Below are positions 17,102 to 26,417 of a DNA stretch of 64,000 bases, one piece after another. Both the position numbers and the translations under genes were made by a program. Numbering within the stretch: position 1 is the first letter of the stretch; the number at the start of each line of letters is the position of its first letter. The DNA is taken from NCBI RefSeq assembly GCF_010820665.1, contig NZ_JAAIKC010000002.1, positions 124,001 through 188,000 on the forward strand, in the 5' to 3' direction. Under the pieces are notes generated by a model. The model saw nothing but the letters and a program-made list of their open reading frames with translations, had not been told where the DNA came from and did not search any database. The DNA is from Paenibacillus sp. SYP-B3998. GTDB taxonomy: Bacteria > Bacillota > Bacilli > Paenibacillales > NBRC-103111.

Positions 17102-18202
17102 CTACACCTGAACAGGAACGTCAGCAAGCACTTTCGTCAGGGCTGTAATGAACTTTTCATTTTGTTCTTGGCTGCCGATTGTAACACGGATAGACGTCGG
17201 GAAATCAAGCAAGTGACCACCACGGACAATAATGCCGTTGCGAAGCAATCCATCAAATACAGCGCCAGCTGGACGGCCAACATCCACCATAATGAAGTTT
17301 CCATGAGCCGGAAATGCTTGAAGATCCAGTAACTCAAACTGCTTTGTCAAGTAAAGCAAGCCCGCGGTATTAGCTTCCCTGCAGCTCTTAATAAAATCTT
17401 GATCTTTAATGGCCGCCAAGGCCGCTGCTTGCGCAAACCGGGTCGTATTAAAAGGCTCTCTCACCTGGTTAATTGAGCGAATCACATCTGGATGCCCAAC
17501 ACCGTATCCAATTCGAAGCGAAGCTAAGCCATAAATCTTGGAGAATGTACGAAGCGCAATCACATTCTGATATTGCCCAATCAGCTCGATACTATCTGGA
17601 AATTCATCCGTTGTGTTGTATTCACAATAAGCTTCATCCAGGACGACAAGCACATGTGGCGGAACCTGAGCTAGAAATGCTTTGATCTCGGCATCTGTAT
17701 TCATCGTACCTGTCGGATTGTTCGGATTGCAAATCCAGACGATTTTGGTGCGATCGGTAATGGCAGCAAGCATCCCTTCCAAATCATGCGTTCCATCTTT
17801 CAGTGGAACCTCAATGGATACAGCACCTTCGATCTGACAATTGTGCTTATATTGTGGAAAAGTATGGGTTGCCATGACAGTCTCGTCACCTTGTACTAGA
17901 AATGCTCTAGCAAGCATAAGAATAACTTCGTCTGATCCCGCGCCAAAAATGATTTGGTTCGTTTCCACACCTAGATACTCCGCTACAGCTTCGGTTAACT
18001 GTACTGCGCCTCCGTCTGGGTACAAGCTGATGTTAGATAGCTCGGCTTCAATGGCCTCTCTCGCTTTTGGCGAGCTGCCAAATGGATTCTCGTTGGAAGC
18101 AAGCTTGATTACTTCTGTTAATCCCAGTTCTCGTTTTACTTCTTCAATAGGCTTACCCGGTTGATAAACCGGCAAATGTACAATGGTTTGTTTCGGTTGC
18201 AT
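17102..18202 (-). CDS. hisC: Histidinol-phosphate/aromatic aminotransferase
   Basis: A PLP-dependent class II aminotransferase that serves histidine synthesis and, in this gene context, also phenylalanine and tyrosine synthesis. The PLP lysine lies in TFSKIYGLASLRIGYG near residue 230, after LDEAYCEY. The ATG at 18202 is preceded by GATGAGGTG and gives the usual 366 residues; the ATG at 18241 has no ribosome site. It heads hisC-tyrA, downstream of trpA but separated by a terminator. Confidence 0.95.
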   Translation of the reverse strand: MQPKQTIVHLPVYQPGKPIEEVKRELGLTEVIKLASNENPFGSSPKAREAIEAELSNISLYPDGGAVQLTEAVAEYLGVETNQIIFGAGSDEVILMLARAFLVQGDETVMATHTFPQYKHNCQIEGAVSIEVPLKDGTHDLEGMLAAITDRTKIVWICNPNNPTGTMNTDAEIKAFLAQVPPHVLVVLDEAYCEYNTTDEFPDSIELIGQYQNVIALRTFSKIYGLASLRIGYGVGHPDVIRSINQVREPFNTTRFAQAAALAAIKDQDFIKSCREANTAGLLYLTKQFELLDLQAFPAHGNFIMVDVGRPAGAVFDGLLRNGIIVRGGHLLDFPTSIRVTIGSQEQNEKFITALTKVLADVPVQV

Positions 18203-18270
18203 ACTGGTCACCTCATCAAAAATATTCGAACTCTTCAACATGAAAGAAAAGGATTTATGACATAAAATTT

Positions 18271-18299
18271 ATTCTACCTTATCACAAAGTAGTTTCCAA
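18271..18299 (-). promoter_or_regulatory. Candidate promoter for hisC-tyrA
   Basis: TTGGAA and TAGAAT, 17 bases apart on the minus strand, lie between the trp terminator and hisC. Confidence 0.5.
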
Positions 18300-18394
18300 C
18301 TTATCAATTCCTTCTAGTTCATAGTGTAACGCTTTAAAGCTTAACAGTAAATAGTAAATGCGAATAATGTCCCAATGATTAAAACTGATATCGT

Positions 18395-18466
18395 AAAAAA
18401 AAAGCCCTCCTATCATTCATAGGAACAACCAAATGGTTATCCGATGCTGATTTCAGGAGGGCGTTT
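18395..18466 (-). terminator. Terminator of the trp operon
   Basis: GCCCTCCT and AGGAGGGC close a long hairpin that is followed on the minus strand by nine Ts, just past trpA. Confidence 0.82.
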
Positions 18467-18477
18467 TGTCGTTCCAT

Positions 18478-19284
18478 TTAACGTTTTAATTGAGAAACAA
18501 AATTATAAACTTCCAGAAGTCCTTCTGGATGCTTGCTATCTGCTTGCAGATGATGAAGAACATCCTCGATCTTACGAACAATAGCGCTGCCTACAACGAC
18601 ACCGTCGCATTGATTCTCGAATCTTTGTACCTGCTCGCGACTAGAGATACCGAAGCCTACGACAATAGGAACGCTTGCCGCTTCTCTTACTGTAGCCAAG
18701 AACTCATCGATGCCGCCAAAGAACTCCGAGCGAACACCCGTTACACCAAGCGACGAAACGCAATATACGAAGCCCTTAGCGCCCGCTGCAATCCTTTTGA
18801 CACGCTCATTGGATGTAGGTGCAACAAGCGGGATGAGGTGAATGCCAAACCTTTCTGCCATGGCTTTGGTCTCGCTATCTTCTTCAAGAGGCAGATCTGG
18901 AATAATAATCCCGCTAATCTCCTTATCCTGCATGAGCTTAAACATTCGTTCAAGACCAAGTTGAAGAACCGGATTATAATAAGTAAACAAAATAAATGGC
19001 AGCTCAGAGCCTCTTAGACGCGCTTTACTAGCAACTTCAATTACATCAAAAATCGAAATATTGCGCTGCAAAGCACGCTCGGAGGATCGTTGAATCACAG
19101 GACCATCCGCAAGCGGATCCGAGTACGGAACACCTAGTTCAATAAGGTCTGCACCCGCACGCTCCATTTCTAAAATGAGCTCAATCGATGCTTCTACGGA
19201 TGGATCACCAATTGTCAAAAAGGGAATTAAAGCAGTTTCCCCACGCTCTTTCAATTCTGCAAATCGTTGATCGATACGGTTCAT
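18478..19284 (-). CDS. trpA: Tryptophan synthase alpha subunit
   Basis: TrpA cleaves indole-3-glycerol phosphate and channels indole to TrpB. The catalytic glutamate and aspartate occur in LIELGVPYSDPLADGP (about residues 46-61), and the phosphate loop is GFGISS near residue 210. Length is 268, normal. It is last of trpEDCFBA, three bases after trpB, and is followed by a terminator. Confidence 0.97.
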   Translation of the reverse strand: MNRIDQRFAELKERGETALIPFLTIGDPSVEASIELILEMERAGADLIELGVPYSDPLADGPVIQRSSERALQRNISIFDVIEVASKARLRGSELPFILFTYYNPVLQLGLERMFKLMQDKEISGIIIPDLPLEEDSETKAMAERFGIHLIPLVAPTSNERVKRIAAGAKGFVYCVSSLGVTGVRSEFFGGIDEFLATVREAASVPIVVGFGISSREQVQRFENQCDGVVVGSAIVRKIEDVLHHLQADSKHPEGLLEVYNFVSQLKR

Positions 19285-19287
19285 TGT

Positions 19288-20484
19288 CTAATCCCTCCCT
19301 ATGCCGAGATAGTCAATAATAGCGTCCACGTCTTTATCTCCACGTCCAGACAAGTTAACAATAATAATTTGATCTTTGGACATTGTAGGAGCAATTTTCA
19401 CTGTCTCTGCAATCGCATGCGCGCTTTCCAATGCTGGAATAATGCCTTCAGTTCGACTCAGAAGCTGAAGCGCATCCAACGCTTCCTGATCTGTAATCGG
19501 AACGTATTTGGCACGTTCAATATCTTTCAAATAGGCATGCTCAGGTCCAATTCCCGGATAGTCTAGTCCAGCAGAAATCGAATGTGCCGGCTGCACTTGA
19601 CCGTATTCATCCTGCAACAAATAGCTCATTGAGCCCTGAAACACACCTGGCGTTCCCTTCGTCATCGTAGCAGCATGCTCCTCTGTTTCAACACCTTTGC
19701 CTGCAGCTTCAACGCCAATCAATTTCACACTCGTATCGTCAACGAACGGGTAGAAAATTCCTATTGCGTTACTGCCTCCGCCAACGCATGCAATAACGAC
19801 ATCTGGCAATCTGCCCTCTGATTCCAATATTTGTTCCCTTGATTCATCACCAATCACACGTTGGAAGTCTCTTACCATCATCGGGTAAGGATGTGGCCCT
19901 GTAACCGAGCCAAGGATATAATAAGTATCCTCAACATTGCTAACCCAATAACGAAGCGTCTCGTTACACGCATCCTTCAAAGTACGAGTGCCTGAAGTAA
20001 CAGGGATAACCTCTGAACCTAGGAGCTTCATTCGAAATACGTTAAGCGCTTGACGCTTCGTATCTTCCTCTCCCATAAACACTTTGCATTCGAAGCCTAG
20101 TAACGCAGCAACCGTAGCTGAGGCGACGCCATGCTGTCCTGCTCCCGTCTCGGCAATCACTTTCTTCTTACCCATGCGTTTTGCAAGAACTGCTTGTCCG
20201 ATGGTGTTATTAATTTTGTGTGCACCTGTATGATTTAAGTCTTCACGTTTTAGATAGATTTTGGCGCCACCAAGCTTCTCCGTCAAACGCTCGGCATAAT
20301 AAAGCGGGGTAGGTCGCCCTGAGTATTGTTTTTGCAAATACCGAACTTCTGCAATGAAGTCTGGATCATCTTTATATTTTGCATAGGCTTCTTCAAGCTC
20401 GATAAGTGCGTTCATTAGCGTTTCTGGTACATAACGGCCGCCGAATTTGCCAAATCTGCCGTGTTGGTCTGGTACTTGCGTCAT
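19288..20484 (-). CDS. trpB: Tryptophan synthase beta subunit
   Basis: This PLP enzyme condenses indole with serine to give tryptophan. The PLP lysine is in [14 protein letters not shown] near residue 86, and the phosphate-binding loop is [10 protein letters not shown] near residue 233. At 398 residues it is the standard TrpB1 form. Its start overlaps the trpF stop by four bases, which indicates coupling. Confidence 0.97.
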   Translation of the reverse strand: MTQVPDQHGRFGKFGGRYVPETLMNALIELEEAYAKYKDDPDFIAEVRYLQKQYSGRPTPLYYAERLTEKLGGAKIYLKREDLNHTGAHKINNTIGQAVLAKRMGKKKVIAETGAGQHGVASATVAALLGFECKVFMGEEDTKRQALNVFRMKLLGSEVIPVTSGTRTLKDACNETLRYWVSNVEDTYYILGSVTGPHPYPMMVRDFQRVIGDESREQILESEGRLPDVVIACVGGGSNAIGIFYPFVDDTSVKLIGVEAAGKGVETEEHAATMTKGTPGVFQGSMSYLLQDEYGQVQPAHSISAGLDYPGIGPEHAYLKDIERAKYVPITDQEALDALQLLSRTEGIIPALESAHAIAETVKIAPTMSKDQIIIVNLSGRGDKDVDAIIDYLGIGRD

Positions 20485-21179
20485 TTCCGGGTCACCCTTT
20501 CAACAAATGAGATAATTTTCGCTATATCCTTCACGCCATCGGTTTCTACTCCACTCGAAACATCTACGCCATCTGGCCCATAAACATCCACTAACTGATG
20601 CACATTTTCAGGCTGAAGGCCGCCTGCTACAAGTAACTGAATCCCCGCTGCACGAGCCCATTCCTGATAGACAGGGATGCAGTCCCAGGCAAATGTTTTC
20701 CCAGAGCCGCCCCCATATACCGGATCAAATGTATCAAGAAGAATAGCATCTACCGTTCCCAGGTAAGGATCTAACTGGGCAGCAACAGATTGCGCCGTTG
20801 GAATCGTGTCTGACGATTTGGAAATAGATACGGATTTGAATACCTTGACTTTAAAATGCTCGCGAACCCACTGACAGAAAGCCGGCGTTTCCTTACTATG
20901 TAATTGAACGACATCAAGCGGAGCTACCGCAAGAATGTCTTCCAATTGCTCCTCGCTCGGATTGACGAACACCCCAACAGTCAGTGGGACAGAAACACCT
21001 TGCTTAGCTTCATTATTCAAATAAGCAATCAATTCTCCTGCTTTTTCCGGCGTGAGCTGACGCTTGCTAGGCGCAAAAACGAAACCGATATGAGCTATCG
21101 GTAAATGTAGGATCGATCTTAACACTTCAACAGATTGTAGTCCACAAATTTTTACCGTCGGAACGGTTTGCACACCCAT
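20481..21179 (-). CDS. trpF: Phosphoribosylanthranilate isomerase
   Basis: TrpF performs the Amadori rearrangement in tryptophan synthesis. The catalytic cysteine is in VKICGLQ near the N-terminus, and the catalytic aspartate in [17 protein letters not shown]. The ATG at 21179 is preceded by AGGAGAGAGG and gives a start just before the first strand, so it is favoured over the ATG at 21227, which would overlap trpC. Length is 232 residues. Confidence 0.94.
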   Translation of the reverse strand: MGVQTVPTVKICGLQSVEVLRSILHLPIAHIGFVFAPSKRQLTPEKAGELIAYLNNEAKQGVSVPLTVGVFVNPSEEQLEDILAVAPLDVVQLHSKETPAFCQWVREHFKVKVFKSVSISKSSDTIPTAQSVAAQLDPYLGTVDAILLDTFDPVYGGGSGKTFAWDCIPVYQEWARAAGIQLLVAGGLQPENVHQLVDVYGPDGVDVSSGVETDGVKDIAKIISFVERVTRK

Positions 21180-21210
21180 GTGAGTCGCCTCTCTCCTAAA
21201 AGCTAGGTTG

Positions 21211-21999
21211 TTATTCATTTCGAGCACCCATTAAGTCATACACAGCTTCTTCAACGACAGGCTGACGCATAAAGTGTTCGCCAATCAGCACAGCTTGAGA
21301 ACCGATTTGTTGTAAATAACCCATATCTTGTACGGATGAAATTCCACTCTCGCTGACTACTGTTTTCCCAGTAGGCATGTATTGGATGAGTTCTTCTGTC
21401 GTATGCAAATCCGTAACAAACGTTTTTAAATTTCGATTATTAATCCCGATCAACTGCGTATCCAGTTCCAACGATCGTTCTAGCTCTTCGCGATCATGCA
21501 CTTCAACTAACGCATCAAGACCCAGATCATTTGCCAAAGCAAGGAATTGCTTCATCTGAGGCGTAGTCAAAATCGCAGCGATTAGCAAAATGGCATCAGC
21601 GCCAATCAAACGCGCTTCATAGATTTGCTTTACATCAATCGTAAAGTCTTTACGTAAGAGTGGAACATGAACCGCTTTTCGTACGGCGCTTAAGTAATCG
21701 TTACTCCCTTGGAAATATTGCACATCTGTCAATACAGAGATACAGTCAGCTCCAGCTCGCTCATACGACTTCGCCAATTGCACAGGATCAAAATCTGCAC
21801 GAATCAACCCTTTGGAAGGAGAAGCTTTCTTCACCTCTGCAATGAGACCCATCGTACGGTTTTTCCGAGCGGTCAACGCTTGCTGAAAACCTAAGCATGG
21901 AGGGAGCTCAGCAATCCGTTTCTCCACATCTTTTATTGAAAATCCACTCATGGCTTCCACTTCCGCTAGCTTCGTTGCTACGATTTTATCAAGAAACAT
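21211..21999 (-). CDS. trpC: Indole-3-glycerol phosphate synthase
   Basis: TrpC closes the indole ring. AEVKKASPSKG (residues about 52-62) holds the catalytic lysine, LLRKDFTID the second, and VVSESGI the phosphate-binding end. It overlaps the end of trpD by 11 bases. Length is 262, normal for the monofunctional enzyme. Confidence 0.97.
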   Translation of the reverse strand: MFLDKIVATKLAEVEAMSGFSIKDVEKRIAELPPCLGFQQALTARKNRTMGLIAEVKKASPSKGLIRADFDPVQLAKSYERAGADCISVLTDVQYFQGSNDYLSAVRKAVHVPLLRKDFTIDVKQIYEARLIGADAILLIAAILTTPQMKQFLALANDLGLDALVEVHDREELERSLELDTQLIGINNRNLKTFVTDLHTTEELIQYMPTGKTVVSESGISSVQDMGYLQQIGSQAVLIGEHFMRQPVVEEAVYDLMGARNE

Positions 22000-23029
22000 G
22001 GCTTAATTCTCCCGTAAATTGGATTAGATCGTTCAATTTTTGCTCTGCACGCCCAGAATCAATGACGTCTGCGGCAAGCTTAATGCCCTGCTGTAAGGAT
22101 CCTACTTCTCCCGTCACATAGAAACAAGCAGCCGCATTAGCCAGTACAATATCTCTGTAAGGTCCTTTATCACCTGCAAATATATGGCGGATCAACTCCG
22201 CATTAAAGCTTGCATCCCCACCGGCAACATCCTTAATGCTATGCGCGCGTAAGCCGAGATCATCTGGCGTAACCATATAAGTGCTAATCTTATCTACTTT
22301 CAACTCCGTAACCTTAGTAGGCGCTGAAATACTAAATTCGTCCAGTCCATCCTCGCTAGCTACAACCAAAGCTCGTTTCAATCCCAATGCTTGGAGTGCT
22401 TGTGCAATCAGTTCTGTCTTAGAACTATCAAAGACACCTAGCACCTGGCGGTCTGCTCCAGCTGGATTCGTTAGCGGCCCAAGTAAGTTGAAGACCGTTC
22501 GAATCCCCAACTCACGACGGGGAGCCGCCACATGTTTCATGGATTGATGGTAGGCCTGAGCAAACATGAAACAAATACCTACTTTGTCTAAACATTGTGC
22601 CGCTTGCTCGCCATTTAGCGTAATATTCACGCCAAGCGCTTCAAGTACATCTGCGCTGCCGCTCTTACTGGACATCGCGCGATTCCCGTGCTTGGCAACA
22701 CGAATCCCCCCTGCTGCTGCCACGATCGCCGCTGTTGTCGAGATATTAAACGTTTCGGCGCCATCGCCGCCTGTACCGCAGGTATCCAGCAGGTTCGCCT
22801 GCTGAACGTGCACTTGAACGGCCTTATTGCGCATCGTCTCCGCGAAGCCCGTAATTTCCTCCAGCGTCTCACCCTTAATTCGCAGTGCCGTTAATAGACT
22901 GCCGATCTGAGCTGGAGTCGCGGCGCCTTCCATAATAGCCGACATGATGCCTCGTGCTTCCTCTCGGCTCAAATGGCCGCCGTTGACGATTTTGCCGATT
23001 GCTTGTTGGACTGACATTTGTTGACTCAT
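21989..23029 (-). CDS. trpD: Anthranilate phosphoribosyltransferase
   Basis: TrpD adds phosphoribose from PRPP to anthranilate. The PRPP-binding DTCGTGGDGAETFNIST is near residue 82, followed by KHGNRAMSSKSGSADVLEALG. At 346 residues it is normal. It overlaps trpC by 11 bases and follows trpE by 28. No trpG is present: as in B. subtilis, a shared glutamine amidotransferase (pabA) is probably encoded elsewhere. Confidence 0.97.
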   Translation of the reverse strand: MSQQMSVQQAIGKIVNGGHLSREEARGIMSAIMEGAATPAQIGSLLTALRIKGETLEEITGFAETMRNKAVQVHVQQANLLDTCGTGGDGAETFNISTTAAIVAAAGGIRVAKHGNRAMSSKSGSADVLEALGVNITLNGEQAAQCLDKVGICFMFAQAYHQSMKHVAAPRRELGIRTVFNLLGPLTNPAGADRQVLGVFDSSKTELIAQALQALGLKRALVVASEDGLDEFSISAPTKVTELKVDKISTYMVTPDDLGLRAHSIKDVAGGDASFNAELIRHIFAGDKGPYRDIVLANAAACFYVTGEVGSLQQGIKLAADVIDSGRAEQKLNDLIQFTGELSHVS

Positions 23030-23057
23030 TGCTTTCCATCCTCCCTCTCTCCGCCGC

Positions 23058-24605
23058 TTAAGAGTTTACATAGTAATCTTTATTTATGTCGCTTACGGGT
23101 CTTGGCTCAGGACTGAACATAGCCTCTGCCATACGAATTGATTTCAATAACGCTGTTGCTTTATTAACAGTCTCTTGATACTCGCTCTCCGGTACCGAAT
23201 CCCACACAATGCCTGCCCCAGCTTGCACATAGGCTTTGCCATGCTTAAAAATTATCGTCCGAATCGTTATGCATGAATCGAGATTCCCTGAAAAACCCAG
23301 ATAACCAATTGCTCCTGCATAAGCGCCGCGCGACTCAACCTCAAGCTCTGCAATGATTTCCATCGCTCTTAGTTTTGGAGCTCCAGATACTGTTCCTGCT
23401 GGCATACAGGATAGAAAAGCATCGAAAAAATCTTTATTTTCAGCTATCTTCCCTGACACATTTGAAACAATATGCATGACATGCGAGTAACGCTCAATAT
23501 CCATAAAGGTATCGCATTTCACCGATCCGAATTCAGATACACGCCCAATATCATTACGTCCTAAGTCTACAAGCATCAAATGCTCTGCGCGTTCTTTCTC
23601 GTCCGCAAGAAGCTCTTTTTCATAGGCTAGATCTTCCTCAGGCGTTTTGCCTCGGGGGCGAGTTCCTGCAATCGGTCTCGTCTCGACCTTCTCCTCCTCT
23701 ACCCTTACCAAAAGTTCAGGAGAAGTGCCCACAATGATTTCATCATCCATTTTCAGCACATACATGTAGGGAGATGGGTTCATGGTGCGTAATACGCGAT
23801 ACACATGCAGCGGCGACACATTCGTTTCGATTTCAAAGCGCTGTGAAAGAACGACTTGGAAAATATCGCCTGCGCGAATGTACTCTTTCGCCTTTTCGAC
23901 ATTCGAAATATATGTTTCTTTCGTAATGTTCGAACGCACTTCACCAAGGGCAGGTTCCAAAACAATCGGATTGTGTGTCATTGTATCCAAACTGAGAGGC
24001 CGTTTGATTTTCTCAATGGTCGCGTCAATTTTCTCACATGTAGTTTGATACGCTTTGACAATATCCGCTTCAGTTGCAGAAGGAGGCACATGAACGTTCG
24101 AAATCACTTTAATTTGTTGTTTGAAATGATCGAACACGATGACTTGATCGCAAAACATAAACTGTATGTCATTCATTTGCAAATCGTCAATTTGATGAGC
24201 TGGCAGTTTCTCGTAATATTGTAATAAGTCATATCCGAAAAACCCTACGGCTCCCCCAGTAAACCGAGGTAAGTCAGCGAGCTGCGGACTCGTATAGGAA
24301 CGAAGATAAGCTTTCAACACGTCTACCGGCTTCTCCTCGGTAACGGTAGTCTCCTTTTCCGTCTGGACCTCAGTCTTCCCGTGCTTCGCCTTAATCATGA
24401 GGAAAGGATCGCTGCCGATAAAGGAATATCTGGCCCACTTCACACCGCCTTCCACACTTTCCAGTAAAAATGCTCTTGGTTCTTGATATAAATGTTGAAA
24501 AATGCGAATTGGTGTTTCTGTATCGGCCAATAAATTACGAACAACAGGAATTAAATTATAATTTTTAGCTAGTCGGATAACTTCTTGAATTTCAGGTGTG
24601 TACAT
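23058..24605 (-). CDS. trpE: Anthranilate synthase component I
   Basis: TrpE converts chorismate and ammonia to anthranilate. The chorismate-binding core includes GTSPELLVRVEE, RPIAGTRPRG and MPAGTVSGAPKLRAMEII. The N-terminal feedback region is present (LLESVEGG). The ATG at 24605 lies nine bases after GAGGGG. An in-frame TTG at 24611 is too close to that site and was not used. The gene is preceded by a TRAP-type attenuator leader and opens trpEDCFBA. Confidence 0.96.
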   Translation of the reverse strand: MYTPEIQEVIRLAKNYNLIPVVRNLLADTETPIRIFQHLYQEPRAFLLESVEGGVKWARYSFIGSDPFLMIKAKHGKTEVQTEKETTVTEEKPVDVLKAYLRSYTSPQLADLPRFTGGAVGFFGYDLLQYYEKLPAHQIDDLQMNDIQFMFCDQVIVFDHFKQQIKVISNVHVPPSATEADIVKAYQTTCEKIDATIEKIKRPLSLDTMTHNPIVLEPALGEVRSNITKETYISNVEKAKEYIRAGDIFQVVLSQRFEIETNVSPLHVYRVLRTMNPSPYMYVLKMDDEIIVGTSPELLVRVEEEKVETRPIAGTRPRGKTPEEDLAYEKELLADEKERAEHLMLVDLGRNDIGRVSEFGSVKCDTFMDIERYSHVMHIVSNVSGKIAENKDFFDAFLSCMPAGTVSGAPKLRAMEIIAELEVESRGAYAGAIGYLGFSGNLDSCITIRTIIFKHGKAYVQAGAGIVWDSVPESEYQETVNKATALLKSIRMAEAMFSPEPRPVSDINKDYYVNS

Positions 24606-24657
24606 GGTCAATATCCCCTCTCAGCTATTAAGCTCCTATCGATTAAGGTGCCCAATG

Positions 24658-24666
24658 CTCTACTCC
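24658..24666 (-). promoter_or_regulatory. Second attenuator-arm complement upstream of trpE
   Basis: GGAGUAGAG in the mRNA is a perfect 9-base complement of the 5' arm of the attenuator (CUCUACUCC, 24719-24727) but lies downstream of it. It would be present only in read-through transcripts and could re-fold them near the trpE start. Confidence 0.5.
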
Positions 24667-24703
24667 ATCTCACGATTGCGAAACAAAGTTGTCCTATACA
24701 TGC

Positions 24704-24730
24704 AAAAAAACCTCTACCGGAGTAGAGGTT
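24704..24730 (-). terminator. trp operon attenuator (intrinsic terminator in the leader)
   Basis: The stem AACCTCTAC/GTAGAGGTT with a four-base loop and seven Ts lies in the trpE leader, about 190 bases after the promoter. Its 5' arm can pair instead with GAGUAGAG in the TRAP site (24884-24891), so terminator and antiterminator are mutually exclusive. Confidence 0.85.
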
Positions 24731-24863
24731 TAACTTTAGTTATTGTAGGAGAAAAAGAAAGATATGAAAAAGAAGTCAAAACAATTTGTATGATTAAACG
24801 AACGCACTCCACCTAGGAAGGCGTACATTCATAAACATCCATAACAAAACGTTTGTACCTTTT

Positions 24864-24920
24864 CTCTGCTCATCTCAACTTTGCTCTACTCGACTAAACT
24901 CTGCTCTACTTACTCATCTA
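24864..24920 (-). promoter_or_regulatory. TRAP binding site in the trp leader, eleven triplets
   Basis: On the minus strand eleven NAG triplets follow the transcription start: UAG, GAG, GAG, GAG, UAG, GAG, GAG, AAG, GAG, GAG, GAG. All spacers are two bases except one of six after the second triplet. One of the eleven is AAG instead of G/UAG. TRAP is an 11-subunit ring that binds one triplet per subunit when loaded with tryptophan. The TRAP gene is in this window at 35150-35401. Confidence 0.9.
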
Positions 24921-24925
24921 TCCTC

Positions 24926-24955
24926 ACTATACTACCGTCTTTATGAATTTGTCAA
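24926..24955 (-). promoter_or_regulatory. Sigma-A promoter of the trp operon
   Basis: TTGACA (24950-24955) and TATAGT (24926-24931) are 18 bases apart on the minus strand. The -35 box lies inside the last codons of aroH. Transcription would start at about 24919, at the first TRAP triplet. Confidence 0.82.
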
Positions 24956-25318
24956 TTTAACAATGTCTGGGCGCAGCGCTTTAGCTTCCTTCAGATAAAC
25001 ATGGTTGATCTCATCTTGTTTTTTGTTTGTATTGACTTGTACCATCAGACGGATGCATTTAGGCAAGGAATTCTCCACGGGAACTTCCAATGAACACATG
25101 AGAGGCACTAATTCCCAACTGGTCATCGTGCGAATCGCTCGAGCTGGAAACGTAGCCGTAATATCTCCAGTTACTGTAATGAATACGGAACAAATATCTT
25201 CTGGTCGAAAATCATTCGCATCCACAATCGCTCGCAGTAGCTCCCCTGTAGCGGTTAAAATTTCCTGTTCCTCGTTGTGCTCAACCGTTGTTGCACCGCG
25301 AATTCCCCTTACGAACAT
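24941..25318 (-). CDS. aroH: Chorismate mutase, AroH type
   Basis: The small trimeric chorismate mutase converts chorismate to prephenate. It starts VRGIRGATTVEHNEEQEI and has active-site FITVTGDITATFPARAIR, both typical of AroH. Length is 125, normal. It follows aroB by three bases. Its final codons double as the -35 element of the trp promoter. Confidence 0.95.
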   Translation of the reverse strand: MFVRGIRGATTVEHNEEQEILTATGELLRAIVDANDFRPEDICSVFITVTGDITATFPARAIRTMTSWELVPLMCSLEVPVENSLPKCIRLMVQVNTNKKQDEINHVYLKEAKALRPDIVKLTNS

Positions 25319-25321
25319 AAA

Positions 25322-26416
25322 CTAACTCTCCCCTTTTAAAAGATCCACAATTTGTCTAACCTGATCTACTGTTGTGTCCTTACGAATTTCGACCTTGCCG
25401 ATTTCCATCGGGATCACAAACACCATCGTGCCTTCTTTAAACTTCTTATCGTGCATCATGGCTTTCATGATCTTATCCGTATCCAAATGAGAGGGAATGC
25501 TGATTGGCAGCCCGTATTTTAGAAAAATACGTTTAGTGACTGTATAAATTTCCTCTGAATAGCCGAACTGTTGAGCCAGCTTAGCAGCACCCACCATGCC
25601 GATGGCAATCGCTTCTCCGTGAAGCAGTTCGCCATAGCCAGCAACCGCTTCTAAAGCATGACCAATCGTATGACCAAGGTTGAGAATCGCACGAAGGTCG
25701 TTTTCGCGCTCATCTTGAGAAACAACGATGGACTTTACTTTACATCCTATGTATAAGGCATAACTTAGCGATTCTGGATCTAGTGCAAGTAATCTCTCCG
25801 CGTTATCATCACACCATTGCGTGAATTCGGCGTCCCAGATCAGCCCATGCTTGATCACTTCTGACAAGCCTGCTTTCACTTGGCGGGGAGGTAGGGTCAA
25901 TAGTGTGTCAATATCAAATAGGACAAGCTCCGGTTGGTGAAAGGCACCGATGATGTTCTTCGCCATCGGATGATTCACAGCTACCTTCCCTCCGACACTG
26001 CTATCGTGGGCGAGAATGGTTGTCGGGATTTGCACGAAGCGAATCCCGCGCATGAAGCTCGCCGCAGCGAAGCCAGCGAGATCGCCAACCACACCCCCTC
26101 CCAAGGCGACGATCGCTGAACTGCGATCGAGTCCTGCCTGGAGGGCGACTGTCACGATTTCCTCAAGCTGTGCGAGGGATTTGCTTGTTTCCCCTGCTGG
26201 CACAACGCAGGACGTAGCGGTGAAACCGCCCTTCTGGAGCAGCGTTAAGACACGCTCCAAATGAAGTGGGGCCACCGTGTCATCGGTGATGACAAGCAAC
26301 GGTGATTTACGGCTTAGTTTGTGCTGTTCGAAAAGACCAGCGATGTTGTTCAGAATGCCTTGACCAATATAAATAGGATAAGAGCGTTCCCCCAAATCGA
26401 CGGTAAGTTCTCTCAT
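25322..26416 (-). CDS. aroB: 3-dehydroquinate synthase
   Basis: AroB makes 3-dehydroquinate from DAHP, the second shikimate step, using NAD and zinc. ALGGGVVGDLAGFAAA (about residue 105) binds NAD, and the metal ligands lie in LSEVIKHGLI, NLGHTIGHALE and LLHGEAIAIGM. Length is 364, standard. It starts one base after the aroC stop. Confidence 0.96.
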   Translation of the reverse strand: MRELTVDLGERSYPIYIGQGILNNIAGLFEQHKLSRKSPLLVITDDTVAPLHLERVLTLLQKGGFTATSCVVPAGETSKSLAQLEEIVTVALQAGLDRSSAIVALGGGVVGDLAGFAAASFMRGIRFVQIPTTILAHDSSVGGKVAVNHPMAKNIIGAFHQPELVLFDIDTLLTLPPRQVKAGLSEVIKHGLIWDAEFTQWCDDNAERLLALDPESLSYALYIGCKVKSIVVSQDERENDLRAILNLGHTIGHALEAVAGYGELLHGEAIAIGMVGAAKLAQQFGYSEEIYTVTKRIFLKYGLPISIPSHLDTDKIMKAMMHDKKFKEGTMVFVIPMEIGKVEIRKDTTVDQVRQIVDLLKGES

Positions 26417-26417
26417 C

